Shown: piece by piece, positions 11,565 to 22,744 of the stretch
Numbering within the stretch: position 1 is the stretch's first letter
Layout: each line of letters begins with the position of its first letter
Origin: Dryocosmus kuriphilus
Taxonomy: Eukaryota; Arthropoda; Insecta; Hymenoptera; Cynipidae
DNA length: 64,000 bases
NCBI GenBank assembly: GCA_038277395.1
Contig: CM076192.1
Span: 194,745,647-194,809,646, forward strand
Direction: 5' to 3'
Position numbers and translations under genes: made by a program
The notes under the pieces: model-generated
Seen by the model: only the letters and a program-made list of their open reading frames with translations
What the model was told of the DNA's origin: nothing
Database searches by the model: none

Positions 11565-11724
11565 TGTGACGGTCTTACTTGATATAATCTACCTTATCGG
11601 ACGCCTCAGCCTAGCCAGTATCAGGTTTGAAGGATAGATAGACAGTTTCCTCTGAGTACAAGAGTGAAATAGATTTATTTAACCAACAGTTATTTATAGA
11701 GCTGATATAAGTATGCGTTTTTGT

Positions 11725-11765
11725 GGGTGCGTGTGTGTGTGTGTTTCGCGTGTGCAAGGAACCTC
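11725..11765. repeat. GT-rich tract
   Basis: A 'gtgggtgcgtgtgtgtgtgt' tract lies next to several GTGTGCG-rich stretches up to about 11,870. It is low-complexity sequence inside the LTR-like insert and creates spurious open frames. Confidence 0.7.
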
Positions 11766-12229
11766 TGGGCGTGTGCACGTGTGCGTGTACGGGTTTGGGT
11801 CCCGAGTCCATCGATGATTTGAACGTGTTCGTGGGTGTGTGTGCGGGTGTGTGTGTCGCGTGTACATCGAAAGTTTGGTCGTGGTTGTGTCTTCTTTCTC
11901 CCGTCCGCGGTGTCATTTCGGACCCTACAAACCCATACAGGGATATTGAGGGTAGTTGGCGGAGGAGTACAGTGGGGGCGCAGCGGCAGGTCAAATCTCC
12001 AAAGGGGAGGTGGTTTCTTCTTGTGAGGGAGATGTTCCCCCTATCCTCGAAATCACGTTTGGGACGGCGGAAGAGGAGAGCGGGCGCCAGTTCCCTCGTC
12101 GGTCGCGGTTCGGTGAAAATTTGAATATTCGTCCCAGGAATTGCCCCTCTCGTTTGCGGTCTGAGGCGCAGGGCTCCCCACCACACTGCAGTGCTAGTAA
12201 GAGGCTGCGCTGTCCCGCAGGTTGTCTAG

Positions 12230-13040
12230 TAATGACGGATGGGTGTCGGTCGGCTGCGCAAGTCCTGGTGACAGGGGAGAGTCTTGGGTGTATCCCTCGA
12301 CTCTCGTCTGCACTGGGCTCGTGTAGCCATGGGGGTGCCCATCCACCACACATGCTCTACCGTAGAGGACGCTCAAGTCTGGCGCAGTAGGTTCTCGTTG
12401 ACGTAAGGGAACCATGGAGGTACCCATTCTTTCCCCAACGCACTAGGTGTCGCATGGCCCTGGAAGTGCACATCGACCACGAGAACCGTACACGTCGGCC
12501 AGTCGGACTGTGGGAGTCTGTCTGCGGTGACGTAAGGGAACCATGCTGGTACTAGCCGACTCAAAAACGCACTATTTATCGCGTGGCAATGGGAGTGCCC
12601 ATCGACCAAGAGAAAAGTACACGTCGGCCGGTCGGCCAGTAGTAGCCTGTCTTCAGTGACTTAAGGGAACCATGGAGTTACCCATTGATTGCCCAACGTA
12701 CTGGGTATCGCGTGTCTATGGGTGTGCCCATCGAGTACGAGAACCGTACAAGTCGGCGGGTCGGTCAGGGGTAGTCGGTCTTCCGTGAAGTAAGAGAATC
12801 ATGGGGTTGCCCATCGATTCTCCAACTCATTAGGTATCGCGTGGCCATATGAATGCCCATCGATTACGAGAAACGTACACATCGGTGTCGGTCAGGTGTA
12901 GTTGGTCATCGGTGACGAAAGGGAACCATGCACGCGCCCATCGATTCCCCACCGCTCTAGGTATCGCGTGGCCATGGGAGTGCACATCGACCACGAGAAC
13001 CGTACACATCGGACGTTTGGTCAATCAGGTCGGTCCTCTG
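12230..13040. repeat. 128-bp minisatellite, array 1
   Basis: Five clear units start with 'gacgtaagggaaccatg' or variants at about 12,402, 12,531, 12,659, 12,787 and 12,914, so the period is 127-129 bp. A more diverged unit precedes them from about 12,230. Each unit also contains 'cccaacgcactaggtatcgc', 'ggccatgggagtgcccatcg' and 'acgagaaccgtacacgtcgg'. Open frames here are by-products of the repeat. Confidence 0.9.
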
Positions 13041-13410
13041 GAATGGCAAGTATAGGAACAACTTCTCCTTGCGATTTTCACGAGCCTCTGCCTTCCGTAG
13101 GGGGCAGGCACACATCGGTAGAAAGAAGGCTTGACTTTCACTGGGTGAGAGCTCCCCGATATACTCGGCGAGTCGCACCCGTCGCAACTGTCTATTTCAC
13201 GTCGTGCGTCTCCTATTATTACCTCGGTCGGTGCTGGCAGCACGTGCTCGGAAGCGTGGTGGGAGCCATCCCCCAGTGGTACGACTGAAGGCTTGTATGG
13301 GTTTGGCGTCCGCAGTGGCACACTGCCTGCACATGAAGTGTATCTATGAGCTTGCGGGCTTGCCACATTTACTCCCCGCTTCGCAGTGCGAAATTTACAT
13401 GAAATTGGCA
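13030..13410. repeat. ~370-bp direct repeat, left copy
   Basis: Begins 'ggtcggtcctctggaatggc' and runs through 'tgccttccgtagggggca', 'tcggtgctggcagcacgtg' and 'gtggcacactgcctgc'. The same order returns at 13,769-14,110. Both copies directly follow a run of 128-bp units, so array plus flank has been duplicated as one block of about 740 bp. Confidence 0.85.
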
Positions 13411-13514
13411 AAAGTCAACAACATGGTGATCATGCGAATGCAAATAAATATTGTGCAATAGCTGGAATGTTTCGGTGATAAGGTAGTGAGGTGCACGTCA
13501 TCCGGACGTTCAGG

Positions 13515-13790
13515 TGTAGCCGGTCTTCGGTGACGTAAGGGAACCATCTTGATACCCAACGATTCCCCAACGCACTAGGTATCGGGTGGCCGTATGTGTG
13601 CCCAACGGCCACAAGAACCGGACAAGTCGGCCGGTTGGTTATAGGTAGTCGGTTTTCGGTGACGTAAGGGAACCATAGGGGTATCCATTGATTCCACAAC
13701 GCGCTATGTATCACGTGGCCATGGGAGTGCCTATCAACTACGAGAACCGTACACGTCGGGCGTTTGGTCAGTTAGGTCGGTCCTGGGAAA
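13515..13790. repeat. 128-bp minisatellite, array 2
   Basis: Two further units start at about 13,531 and 13,660, with the same 129-bp period and internal words as array 1. Confidence 0.9.
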
Positions 13791-14110
13791 TGGCAAGTGT
13801 AGATACACCGACTCCTTGCGATTCCCACGACACTCTGCCTTCCGTAGGGGGCACATACACATCGGTAGGAAGAAGACTTGAGTTTCAACGGGTGAGAGCT
13901 CAGCTATGTACTTGGTGAGTTGCACCCTACTTAACTGTCTGTTTCGTGTCGTGCGTCTCGTATTATAGCCTCGGTCGGTGCTGGCAGCACGTGGTGGGAA
14001 GCGGGGTTGGAATCCATCCCCACAGTGGTACGCCTGTAAGCTTGTGGGGGACTGACATGCCCTGTGGCACACTGCCTGCGCACGAAATGTGTGTGCGTGC
14101 GTACGGGCTC
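13769..14110. repeat. ~340-bp direct repeat, right copy
   Basis: Matches the left copy at 13,030-13,410 in order and most positions. It ends close to the boundary with the resumed TTTTAAGG array. Confidence 0.85.
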
Positions 14111-14115
14111 GTCAT

Positions 14116-14570
14116 AGTGTTTTAAGGATTTTTAATGAGTTGAAGGGTGTTGGATATATATTCAAGGGTTTTAACATATGAAGGAATTATACGTGATTGA
14201 ATATTTTTAAGGAATTTTGATAATTCTCGGGATTTTGAGGTACTTTGAGGTATTTTTAGAGATTCAAGATCGTAATAGCTTTAAACCAGTAGCTTCAAAT
14301 AGTAAATCAGGATTCACAGTGTTTAGAAGGATTTTGGTGAGTTTTAAGGCATTTTAAGGTTTTTAAGGTTGTTCAATATATTTTAAAGTATTAAGAAGTT
14401 CCTAAGGGGTTTGAGAGATTCAACGGGATTAAGGAACTTTAAGGGTTTTAATTGTTGCTAATGATTTACGGGGCTTTAAGTATTTTGGGTGTATTTTAAG
14501 GGTTTAAGGGACTTAAGAAGCTTTAAATGTGTCTAAGGGATTTTAATGTGTTTTAAGGGAATTTAATGCA
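14116..14570. repeat. TTTTAAGG(G) array, right part
   Basis: Continuation of the degenerate array from 10,330-11,523 after the GC-richer insert. The texture is the same, with words such as 'gtgttttaagg' and 'aagggttttaatt'. Confidence 0.75.
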
Positions 14571-14814
14571 TCAGCTGACTTCAGTCAAGAAAAGCGATTT
14601 CAAATCAAAAGGAGGTACGTATAGAAGAATCAGAGTGTATAAAATATGCTGCAAAACTCGATAAAAATCGAATTTCTCATCTCCAAAAGTTCGGCTGAAT
14701 ATGCGAAAACGTGATACCTCGGGTTGCTTTGAAACTTGGTATACTCACGTAATTTGACTCGCTGATTACGAATGTGATGATGGAAATGTGCGCCAAATAC
14801 ATCTTCAAAGCTAT
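14571..14814. other. Unassigned sequence before the cassette region
   Basis: No gene recognised. It ends at the first copy of the spacer that elsewhere lies downstream of the exon-like modules, so an older module may once have occupied this place. Confidence 0.35.
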
Positions 14815-15020
14815 AAATTCAAAAAACTATAAACTTTCATGTATGACCTTTTCGCTTATTTCAGTAAATAGATAAAATTGACAAAAAATGTAGTGCTTCG
14901 AAAAATACATATATCCTGTTCAGCGCATTTTTGCTCTACGACCGAAAAATTTCGAGAAAATGGGCGTTGAATATGTTTTAGTTAATGTGAGGTGCAAATG
15001 CACCCCTGCGACTGGTCAGT
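14815..15020 (+). repeat. Cassette spacer (first of five copies)
   Basis: Conserved spacer of about 200 bp starting 'aaaaaactataaactttca', with 'cagtaaatacataaaat', 'cttcgaaaaatacat', 'aaaatttcgagaaaatg' and 'gtgttagtgaatatgaggtg' in order. Further copies are at 18,195-18,400, 20,655-20,850, 21,095-21,270 and 23,495-23,690. It always leads into the 67-78 bp monomer array. After copies 2 and 3 of the exon-like module it begins right behind the splice donor. Confidence 0.85.
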
Positions 15021-15660
15021 GAAACACTTTCATTCACACCCCTACACATTTTCAGTGTTTTTCAGAGGGTGTGGAGCACCCTGTGATTGGTCTCGAAAAT
15101 AGTTCGAGTCACATCCGTGACAATTTAAAATTCTTTGCGGCGGGCACCCCATGACTGGCCTCAGAAAAACTTTCATTCACACCCCTACCACTTTCCAATG
15201 TTTTTCAGGGTCACCCCCTTAGTGTTCACAAAAATACCTTCACTCATACAACTACTCCTTTCCAGGGTTTTTCGAGTGAGGGAAAGTACCCCTGTAAAGG
15301 GTAACAAAAACGCATTCAGTCACACTTCCAGCCTTTCCCAATGTCTTTTGGTGAAACGGGAAGACACCAATGTGACTGGGCACAGAAATAATTTCATTCA
15401 TATCCTTACCACGTTCAAGTGTTTCTCGTGGTAGGGGAATGCCCCTCTGTAACGAGGCACGTAAGAACTTTCAGTCACAACCCCAAGCCTTTCCAGAGTT
15501 CTTCGGGGGGAAGCTCCCATGCGATTTGACTCAAAAATACATTCAGTCACTCGCTTACCTCTTTCCAATGTTTTACAGTGATCGGGAAGTCTCCCCTGTG
15601 ATGCAAAGAAATACATTCTGTCAGGCCTTTCCAATGTTTCGCGGTGGTAGGCGCTTGGTG
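15020..15660 (+). repeat. 67-78 bp monomer array, block 1
   Basis: About eight monomers of the form 'gactggtcacaaaaatac' - 'tttcagtcacacccctacc' - 'ctttccaatgtttttcgg' - 'gggcaccc'. Monomers vary between about 67 and 78 bp. Partial open frames run through the array in all frames, but they are a consequence of the repeat and lack any start or conservation of one frame. Confidence 0.85.
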
Positions 15661-17490
15661 TAGAGCAAAACTGTTCTCAACAAAAATGTGTATTTTTCGA
15701 AAATCTACAATTTATATTTGAGGATCTTTTGTCAGTTATATGTATTTACTAAAGTAAGATGAAAAAGCATGAAACATTTTTAGATTTTTGAATTCCATTT
15801 TTTTAACATTGAATCTTTGCACATCACGTATAAAAGCAATTCCGCGTATCGCGTTTTCGAAAGTATATCCAAAGTTGCTGTGTTGGGGCACACAGAAGTT
15901 GAATTTATGCCAAGAATGTTTTTGAAACGAAATATTTAATTTTTTGTGAAATGACTCATTGAAGACTCTAACTTTCGGCCACGACTCCGGCACCTGGGAC
16001 ATGGGATGCAACGGAAAAGGAAATTTTCCAAAAAATAGATTTTCTTCTCACCTTTTTCACTATTTTATAGAAATATTTAAGAGTTTCATTTTTTCTAGAA
16101 TATTATCATCTCAGGTTGCTTCTTTGGGTATTTAGGCTGAATGGCTTAAGTCTACAAAATTCCACTTTCAACCTGGTTTGTTAGAAATTATTTACCATTC
16201 GTTAAAATAAAAAATACAATTTTTCACAAAAATAGCCCCAAGTCTTTCTTCTTCTGTACTCAAAATGATCGTGAGATGCCCTTTCTGGTTCTGTTTCCAG
16301 GTTGAAGTTTGTCTAGGTCCACCGCGGTCTTTAATGTAACTGTTTATACATACTTTCCTTACATTAGCGTTACATACAAAAATTTGTAACCCATTAAATT
16401 TACAGTAACGTTTTAAAACAAACAGCGCCTTTTCCTTAGCAAATTACGTGTAGAGGGATGTGGACGATTAGACCTGAATATTGCACTGGACATTAATTGT
16501 GCACCAATAACGGCCGCACCCGAACATGTTCGCAAGTAAATAGGCTGGACGGATTCGAATTAATTGTTCAGCTCAGATATGCAAAAATAATTCAAAGCCT
16601 TTCTTACGTATTTGTGAGTTATCCAACTGCATACTGATTTTGGATACCTTAATCAACCAATTTCCCAACTTCCTCCTCCTCCTCCTGCTGTTCATCCTCC
16701 ACCTGAGTTGAAGCAAACACAGAAAGGGTCCGATTCGAAACTAATCGATATTCTTTCTCATGGCACACGAATAAAGTTAGACCAAAATGCGAAAACAGTT
16801 TCTTGCATAATATAGTTTAAAGATGAGGTATCTTATTTTTCAAAAAAAAATCCTCATGCTCAAACCAAAAAAAATTTTTATACAGAATTTTATCTATTCA
16901 TCATCTTTAAAATGTCAATTTCACATCAAAAAATTACGCGGACTGGACGATTTCGCCCGCTGAGATTTGAAGTTTTTTTCGCATTGAATCTGTGTCTTGA
17001 CGTATTTTGGAAGAGTTTGTGAAATATTATAACTGTAGGACCTACCATATCAATAAATTCCATTTCCTGAGGTAAATAGTCTCCAACAGTTTCGTCAGGT
17101 CGGTTTCCTGTGAACTCTCTATCGAAAAGCTTTTCGGGGTCGCTGATTACGAACTTTGAGAATGAGATAAAATTTTTAAAATCGTGGATCAAATGTGGCA
17201 GACACAGCAGTTGCAAATGGTTAAAGGAGTAGAAATAGGAGAGTGGGAGGTTGTGGGGTGGGTGAAAATTAGCATTGTTGCGTAGCAAATGATAAGAAGA
17301 GGATGTGGAGACCCTACACAATCAGAAGGATAGAAGAACTTTAATATAAGGTTAATTGTAAAATAAGAGTAACATCGAGTAAGATTTATAACAATAAGAA
17401 GCGGCTGCACTTTATCGCGCTTGTACCAAAAATCAAAGAGGGCATTTAGTAAAAAAGGTAAATAATTAACGAGTCATTTAAACCCTGATC
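15661..17490. other. Unique sequence between array block 1 and module copy 1
   Basis: No tandem array here. It contains one candidate minus-strand exon (17,046-17,153, listed separately), CTCC and GAGG runs near 16,670 and 17,580, and otherwise AT-rich DNA with no recognised gene. Confidence 0.4.
17046..17153 (-). other. Candidate 36-codon exon, unrecognised
   Basis: On the minus strand a 108-bp open segment (FVISDPEKLFDREF... to ...EMEFIDM) is bounded by a possible acceptor (tctcattctcaaag, ending at 17,154) and a good donor (GTAGGT, 17,045-17,040). The length is a multiple of three. Its composition is protein-like, with mixed charges and no low complexity, in contrast to the surrounding frames. 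I do not recognise a family. It could be a chance open stretch. Only expression data or homologues would decide. Confidence 0.3.
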
Positions 17491-17743
17491 ATTACTGTTC
17501 AATTACATATTCGTACAAATATCATAGGCCAATCGATATATCTAGAATCGGAGGTTCTCTTCTACACTTGCTCTACTCAAGAGGAGGAAGATGAGAAGGG
17601 GAAGGTGGTCGACGAGGAGGAGGATGAGTGTTTAAACACGTAATATTGGGGGATATCGTTGGAAAAATTAAAAAGTCTCACATGTCCATGATATACATAA
17701 AAGCATTTACCTAAAAACATAATTCCTCTATTTCTTCCTGCAG

Positions 17744-18183
17744 ACTACCCAGCCAGACAACCGGGTCCCTTTGCCGGGACACTTGTACCTTTCCAACTGA
17801 AAGACGCTGGATGCAAACGGCTTATTCCCACGAAAAATCCGGCCCGGATATTCGAATTTCGAAGATACATTTTTCCTGAAGATACAAAAATTAGAATGAA
17901 AGTTGGAAGCCACACATATCCACGTTTGCCTGTGCAAGAATATATTGTATTATCAACAACCGATGGTGAGGTTTTCGCAATAGTGGAGGATATGAATTTT
18001 CTTAAAGGAATATATGATCACCAAGGAAAGCGGATGAAAGTACACATCAGCGACGGCAAGTTTGAGCCCATGACCAAAGAAGAAGAGAGGCGGAAGCTCC
18101 AACAGACACCCGCTTCGTAACCTGGGACTTTTTTGCAGTTCAACCTGAGAACTACGATTCTCTACAGCATTTATACCGCTCCA
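17744..18183 (+). pseudogene. Exon-like module, copy 1 (degenerate or terminal)
   Basis: A pyrimidine-rich acceptor (tttcttcctgcag, ending 17,743) precedes an open frame of 125 codons that ends in TAA at 18,118-18,120. The conserved core RIFEFRRYIFPEDTKIRMKV, then EYIVLSTTDGEVFAIVED and FLKGIYD, is clear. The first 17 or so codons differ from copies 2-4 because about 170 bp of new sequence separates the ancestral acceptor position (near 17,570) from the present one. Past the stop, similarity continues to the donor position, where GTGAGT has become GTCAGT with a one-base loss. It could be a terminal exon or a broken internal one. Function is unknown. Confidence 0.5.
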
Positions 18184-18189
18184 GTCAGT

Positions 18190-19894
18190 CAATAATTCAA
18201 TAAACTATAAACTTTCATGTATTTTTTTTGCGCATAATTCAGTAAATACCGAAAATTGACAAAAAATCCTCCGACCAAAACCGTTGTACTTCGAAAAATA
18301 CATATTCCATGTTCAAAACGTTTTTGCACCACGAACGAAAAATTTCGAGAAAATGAACGTTGAATATGTGTTAGTGAATATGAGGTGGAAATTTTCCCTT
18401 GCGACTGGTCACAGAAAAACTTTCAGTCACGCATTTACACCTTTCCAGTGTTTTTCGGCGGGCACCCTATTATTGGTGACAAAAATAATTTCAGCCATAC
18501 CCGTAACCCTTTCCACTGTTTCGCGGTGGCGTGAAGGCACCAATGTGACGGTACACAAAAATACTTTTAGTCACACACCGAACGTTTTCCAGTGCTTTAT
18601 TGCGGTCCCCTGTGACTGGCTACAGAAATACTATCAGCCATACTTCGACTCCTTTCCAACTTTCAGCTGGAAGCGGGAAGGCAACCAGGTGACCAGTCAC
18701 AAAAACGATTTCAGTTACAATACTACCTCCTTCCACTGCTTTGCATCGGTCGAAAAGGCCCATCTTTGAAGGGCACAGAACTACTCTTAGTCCCACTTTT
18801 GCTCCTTTCAAATGTTTTTCAGGAGGGTGTGCCTTCTCTGTGACTGGACACAAAAATACTTTGAGTCACACCCATGACAATTTACAATGACTTGCGTTGG
18901 GCAGCCCACGACTGGCCTCAAAAATACTCTCAATCACACACCTACAACTTGCCCATGTTTTTCGGGGGCACCCTTTAATGGTCACAAACATACCTTCAGT
19001 CATATAATTATCACTTTCGAGTATTTTTCGGGGGCGGGAATGTACCCCTCTGATTGGTCACAAAAACGCATTCAATCACACCTCTACCCTTTCTTAATAT
19101 CTTTTGGGGAGAGGGCAAGACACTAGTGTGATTGGAAAATGAAATACCTTCATTAATACCCCTAACCATTTCACGAGTTTTACGGCCGGCATCGTGTGAC
19201 TGGTCACAAAAATACTTTCAGCCATGCTTCTAGTCTTTCTCAGTTTTCTGCTGGAAGCGAGCAAGCACCCAGATGACTAATCACATAAATGCTTTCATTC
19301 ACGTTACTATCCTCTTCCCATGTTTCACGTGGGCCGAGGAGGCACCTCTTTGACTGGAACAGAAATATTTTGAGTCCCACTCCTATCCCATTGAAATGTT
19401 TCTCGAGAAGCGGGGACATCTCTATGACTAGACACAAAAATACTTTCGGTTACACCCCTAACAATTTACAATGCTTTGCAGTGGGCGCCCATGACCGGCC
19501 TCAGAAATACTGTCAGTCACACTACTACCACTTTCTAGTGTTTTGCGGGGCACCTATTTAGTGGTCACAAAAATACCTTCAGTTATACAACTACCCCTTT
19601 CCATTCATTTTCGTGGGTGGGAAGGCACCCCTGTGATTGGTAACAAAAACGCATTCAGTCACACCTTTACTCTTTCCAAGTGTTTTGTGGTGGGACCGAA
19701 AAAAAATCAATGTGACTGGACGCAGACATACTTTCGTTCATGCCCCTAACCCTTGCGAGTTTTTTTCGGGTGACGAGAATGCACCTCTGTAACAAGGAAA
19801 GTAAATACTTTCAGTCACACTCCTGACCCTTTCCAACGTTTTTCGGGGGTGGATGCAACCTGTGTCTTGACACAAAAAATACATTTAACCATAC
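18190..19894 (+). repeat. Spacer plus 67-78 bp monomer array, block 2
   Basis: The conserved spacer (18,195-18,400) leads into about 20 forward monomers. Distinct monomer variants occur in a fixed order: the 'cccacgactggcctcagaaa' type, the 'aatggtcacaaacatacc' type, the 'gattggtcacaaaaacgca' type, the 'ctggaaaatgaaatacc' type, the 'ctggaagcgagcaagcaccc' type and the 'acgtgggccgaggaggcacc' type. The same order returns in blocks 3 and 4, so this is a higher-order repeat. No coding function is supported. Confidence 0.85.
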
Positions 19895-20160
19895 CTTTAT
19901 GGCGAATGTATTTTTGTGTCAATTCACAGGCGTGCCTCCCTACGAAAAAAACTAGAAAGAGATGGGGTCTGACTGTAAGCATTTACGTGCCTAGTTACAG
20001 AGGTGCAATAACATACCCCGAAAAACACTTGACAGAGTCAGGGGTTTGCATGAACGTATTTCTGTGTCCAGTCAAGTTGGTTTCTTTCCTTCCCACCATA
20101 AAACATTGAGAAAGGGTAAAGGTGTAATTGAATGCGTTTCTGTTACCAATCACAGGGTTA
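19895..20160 (-). repeat. Inverted monomers upstream of module copy 2
   Basis: About four monomers lie in reverse orientation, recognisable by words such as 'tatttctgtgtccagtcaag', 'ccgaaaaacacttgacag' and 'aacattgagaaagggtaaag'. Together with the forward array immediately before them they form a large inverted repeat, so a transcript through this region could fold into a long hairpin ending about 90 bp before the exon-like module. Confidence 0.85.
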
Positions 20161-20251
20161 TCCTTAATATCCAATTACATATACATATATCATAGACTAA
20201 TCGATATGTCTCGAATCAGAGATTCTTTTCTACGCTTGCCTCTGCTTGCAG

Positions 20252-20644
20252 CTTCAGCACTGGAAGACGTCGGATACAAACGGATTATTCCCAGGAAAAA
20301 TCCGGAACGGATATTCGAATTTCGAAGATACATTTTTCCTGATGATACAAAAATTAGAATGAAAGTAGGACGCCACAAATATCCTCGTTTGCCCGTAAAA
20401 GAATATATTGTATTATCAACAACCGATGGTGAAGTTTTCGCAATGGTGGAGGATATGAAGTTTCTTAAAGGAATATATGATCACCAAGGAATGCGGATCA
20501 AAGTACACATGAGCGAAGGCCGGTTTGAGCATATGACCCCAAAAGAGAACGCGGAAGCGCCAACAAGCATCCGCCTCCTAGATGCAGGCGTTTTTTCAAT
20601 TGAACCTGGAAACTGCGATACTATGGAGCATCTATACGGTTCAA
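20252..20644 (+). CDS. Exon-like module, copy 2 (393 nt, phase 1-1)
   Basis: The segment lies between a TTGCAG acceptor (ending 20,251) with a pyrimidine-rich tract and a GTGAGT donor (from 20,645). It is open for its whole length and exactly 393 nt (131 codons) long. It begins with two bases completing a codon and ends with one base, so it is phase-symmetric. A possible branch point (gactaatcg) lies about 50 bp upstream. The encoded module contains RIFEFRRYIFPDDTKIRMKV, EYIVLSTTDGEVFAMVED, FLKGIYDHQGMRIKVHMSEG and TSIRLLDAGVFSIEPG. It is soluble-looking, with no membrane segment or signal peptide and no family I recognise. An in-frame reading also continues upstream from an ATG at 20,128, but the splice signals make an internal exon more likely than a stand-alone gene. 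Confidence 0.6.
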
Positions 20645-22744
20645 GTGAGTCAAAAATTCAAAAAACTATAAACTTTCACGTACGTTTTTTGCGCTTATTT
20701 CAGTAAATACATAAAACCTACAAAAAATCCTCGCACAAGAATCGTAGTCCTTCGAAAAATAAACAAGTTTGCTGTACGAGCAAAAAATTTCGAGAAAATA
20801 CACTTTTATTATGTGTTAGTGAATATGAGGTGGAAATGCTCCCATGCGAGTGGTAATAGAAATAGTTGCAGTCATGACCCTACCCCTTGCTGATGCTTCT
20901 AGAGGGCAATCTTTAATGGTCACAAGAATACCTTCACTCATACAGCTATTACCTTCCAGTATTTTCCGGGGGCGGAAAGTAGCCTTCTGATTGGTCACAA
21001 AAACGCATTCAGTCACAACTCTACCCTTTCTTAATGTTTTGTGTGGAGACGCAAGACACCAATCTGACTGGAAAATGAAATACCTTCATTCATAGATAAT
21101 CAGCAAATACATAAAATTGACAAAAAATACTCGGACGAGAATCGTAGCCCTTCGAAAAGTACGTACACGGCGTTCAAAAAATTTTTGCTATAAGACCGAA
21201 AAATTTCGAGAGAATGGACGTTGATTATGTGTAAGTGAATGTGAGGTGGAAATGCTCCCATGCGACTGGTCATAGAAGCACTTTCAGTCACAGCCCTACA
21301 CCTTTCCAGTGTTTTTCGGAGGGCATCCTGCGCTTGGTGCCAAAAATAATTTCAGTCATACACATAAACCTTTCGAATGTTATGCGGTGGCGGGAAGGCG
21401 CCCTGTGACGGGAAACAAAAATACTTTCAGCCACACGCCTAATATCTTCCAGTGTTTTACGGCGGGACCCCTGTGAATGGCCACAGAAACACTTCCAGCC
21501 ATACTTCTGCCCCTTTCCAATTTTCTGCTAGAAGTAGGAAGGCACCCAGAATACTAGCCAAAAAAAAAAGGTCTCAGTCCACTACTAGCACCTTTCAATG
21601 TTTTGCGTGGGTCAAAAAGGCCCCTCTTTGAATGGCACAGTAATACTTTCAGTCCCACTCCTACCCCTTTCAAGTGTTTTCAGGAGGAGGGTGGCATCCC
21701 TGTGACCGGACGCAAAAATACTTTGAATCTCACTCATGACAATTTAGAATGGTTTGCCCACGACTGGCCTCAGAAATACTTTCAGTCACTCCCCTACCAC
21801 TTGCTAATGTTTTTCGGGGGCACCTTTTAATGGTCACAAACATACTTTCAGTCATACAAATATCACTTTCTAGTATCTTTCGGGGCCGGGAATGCACCCC
21901 TCTGATTGGTTACAAACACGCATTCAGTCACACCTCCAACCTTTCTTAATATCTTTTGGGGAGAGAGCAAGACACCAATGTGACTGGAAAATGAAACACC
22001 TTCATTCATACCCCTACCAATTTCCAGAGTTTTACGGCCGGCACGTGTGGCTGGTCACAAAAATACTTTCAGCCATGCTTCTAGCCCTTCTCAGTTTTCT
22101 GCTGGAAGCGAGCAAGCACCCAGATGACTGATCAAATAAATGCTTTCATTCACGTTATTTTCCAATGTTTTACGTGGGCCGATAAGGCACCTCTTTGACT
22201 GGAACAGAAATACTTTCAGTCCCACTCCTACCCCTTTGAAATGTTTCTTGGGAAGCGGGGACATCTTTGTGACTGCAGACAAAAATACTTTCAGTCACAC
22301 CCCTAACAATTAACAATGATTTGCGGTGGGCACCCCATGACTTGCCTCAGAAATACTGTCAGTCATATCAATACTACTTTCCAATGTTTTGCGGGGGCAC
22401 CCATGTAATGCTCACAAAAATACCTGCAGTTATACAACTACCCTTTCCAGTGCTTTTCTTGGGCGGGAAGGTACCCTTGTGATTGATAAGAAGAACTTAG
22501 TCAGTCACACCTTTACCCTTCCCAATGTTTTGTGGTGGTACCGAAAGAAACCAATGTGACCGGACACAGAAATACTTTCATTCATACCCCCACCCCTTTC
22601 GAGTTTTTTTCGGGTGACGGGAATTCACCTCTGTAATTAGACATGTAAATACATTCAGTCACACCCCTTACACTTTCCAACGTTTTTCGGGGTGGGGGTA
22701 GCCTTTGACGTGACACAAAGGTACATTAGTCAAACCTTTACCCC
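20645..22744 (+). repeat. Spacers plus 67-78 bp monomer array, block 3
   Basis: The conserved spacer (20,655-20,850), a few monomers, a second spacer without a module (21,095-21,270), then about 20 forward monomers with the same order of variants as block 2. The landmark 'ctggaagcgagcaagcaccc' lies at 19,251 in block 2 and 22,103 here, a shift of 2,852 bp. That is close to the 2,840-bp distance between module copies 2 and 3, so whole cassettes were duplicated. Confidence 0.85.

Larger units (their letters stand above)
11524..14115 (-). mobile_element. GC-richer insert: LTR-like sequence with primer binding site and minisatellite
   Basis: A block of about 2.6 kb with clearly higher GC interrupts the TTTTAAGG array. 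Read on the minus strand it contains a TATAAATA box (11,691-11,698), an AATAAA signal (11,674-11,679), a CA end at 11,565 and then a primer-binding-site-like TGGTGCCCC tract (11,546-11,564). That is the order of an LTR 3' end followed by its PBS. The 5-bp word AGTGT flanks the block on both sides (11,519-11,523 and 14,116-14,120), which may be a target-site duplication, although AGTGT is common in the surrounding array. No gag, pol or env coding sequence is visible. It is probably an LTR remnant, or a non-autonomous element whose LTR expanded by internal tandem repeats. Confidence 0.5.

Noticed and set aside
11611..14072. Open frames of up to 191 codons in the GC-richer insert
   Set aside because: They overlap on both strands, run through the GT-rich tract and the 128-bp minisatellite, and show no conserved domain.
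11519..14120. AGTGT as a proven target-site duplication
   Set aside because: AGTGTTTTA is a frequent word in the surrounding array, so the match could be chance. It is kept only as a possible indication.
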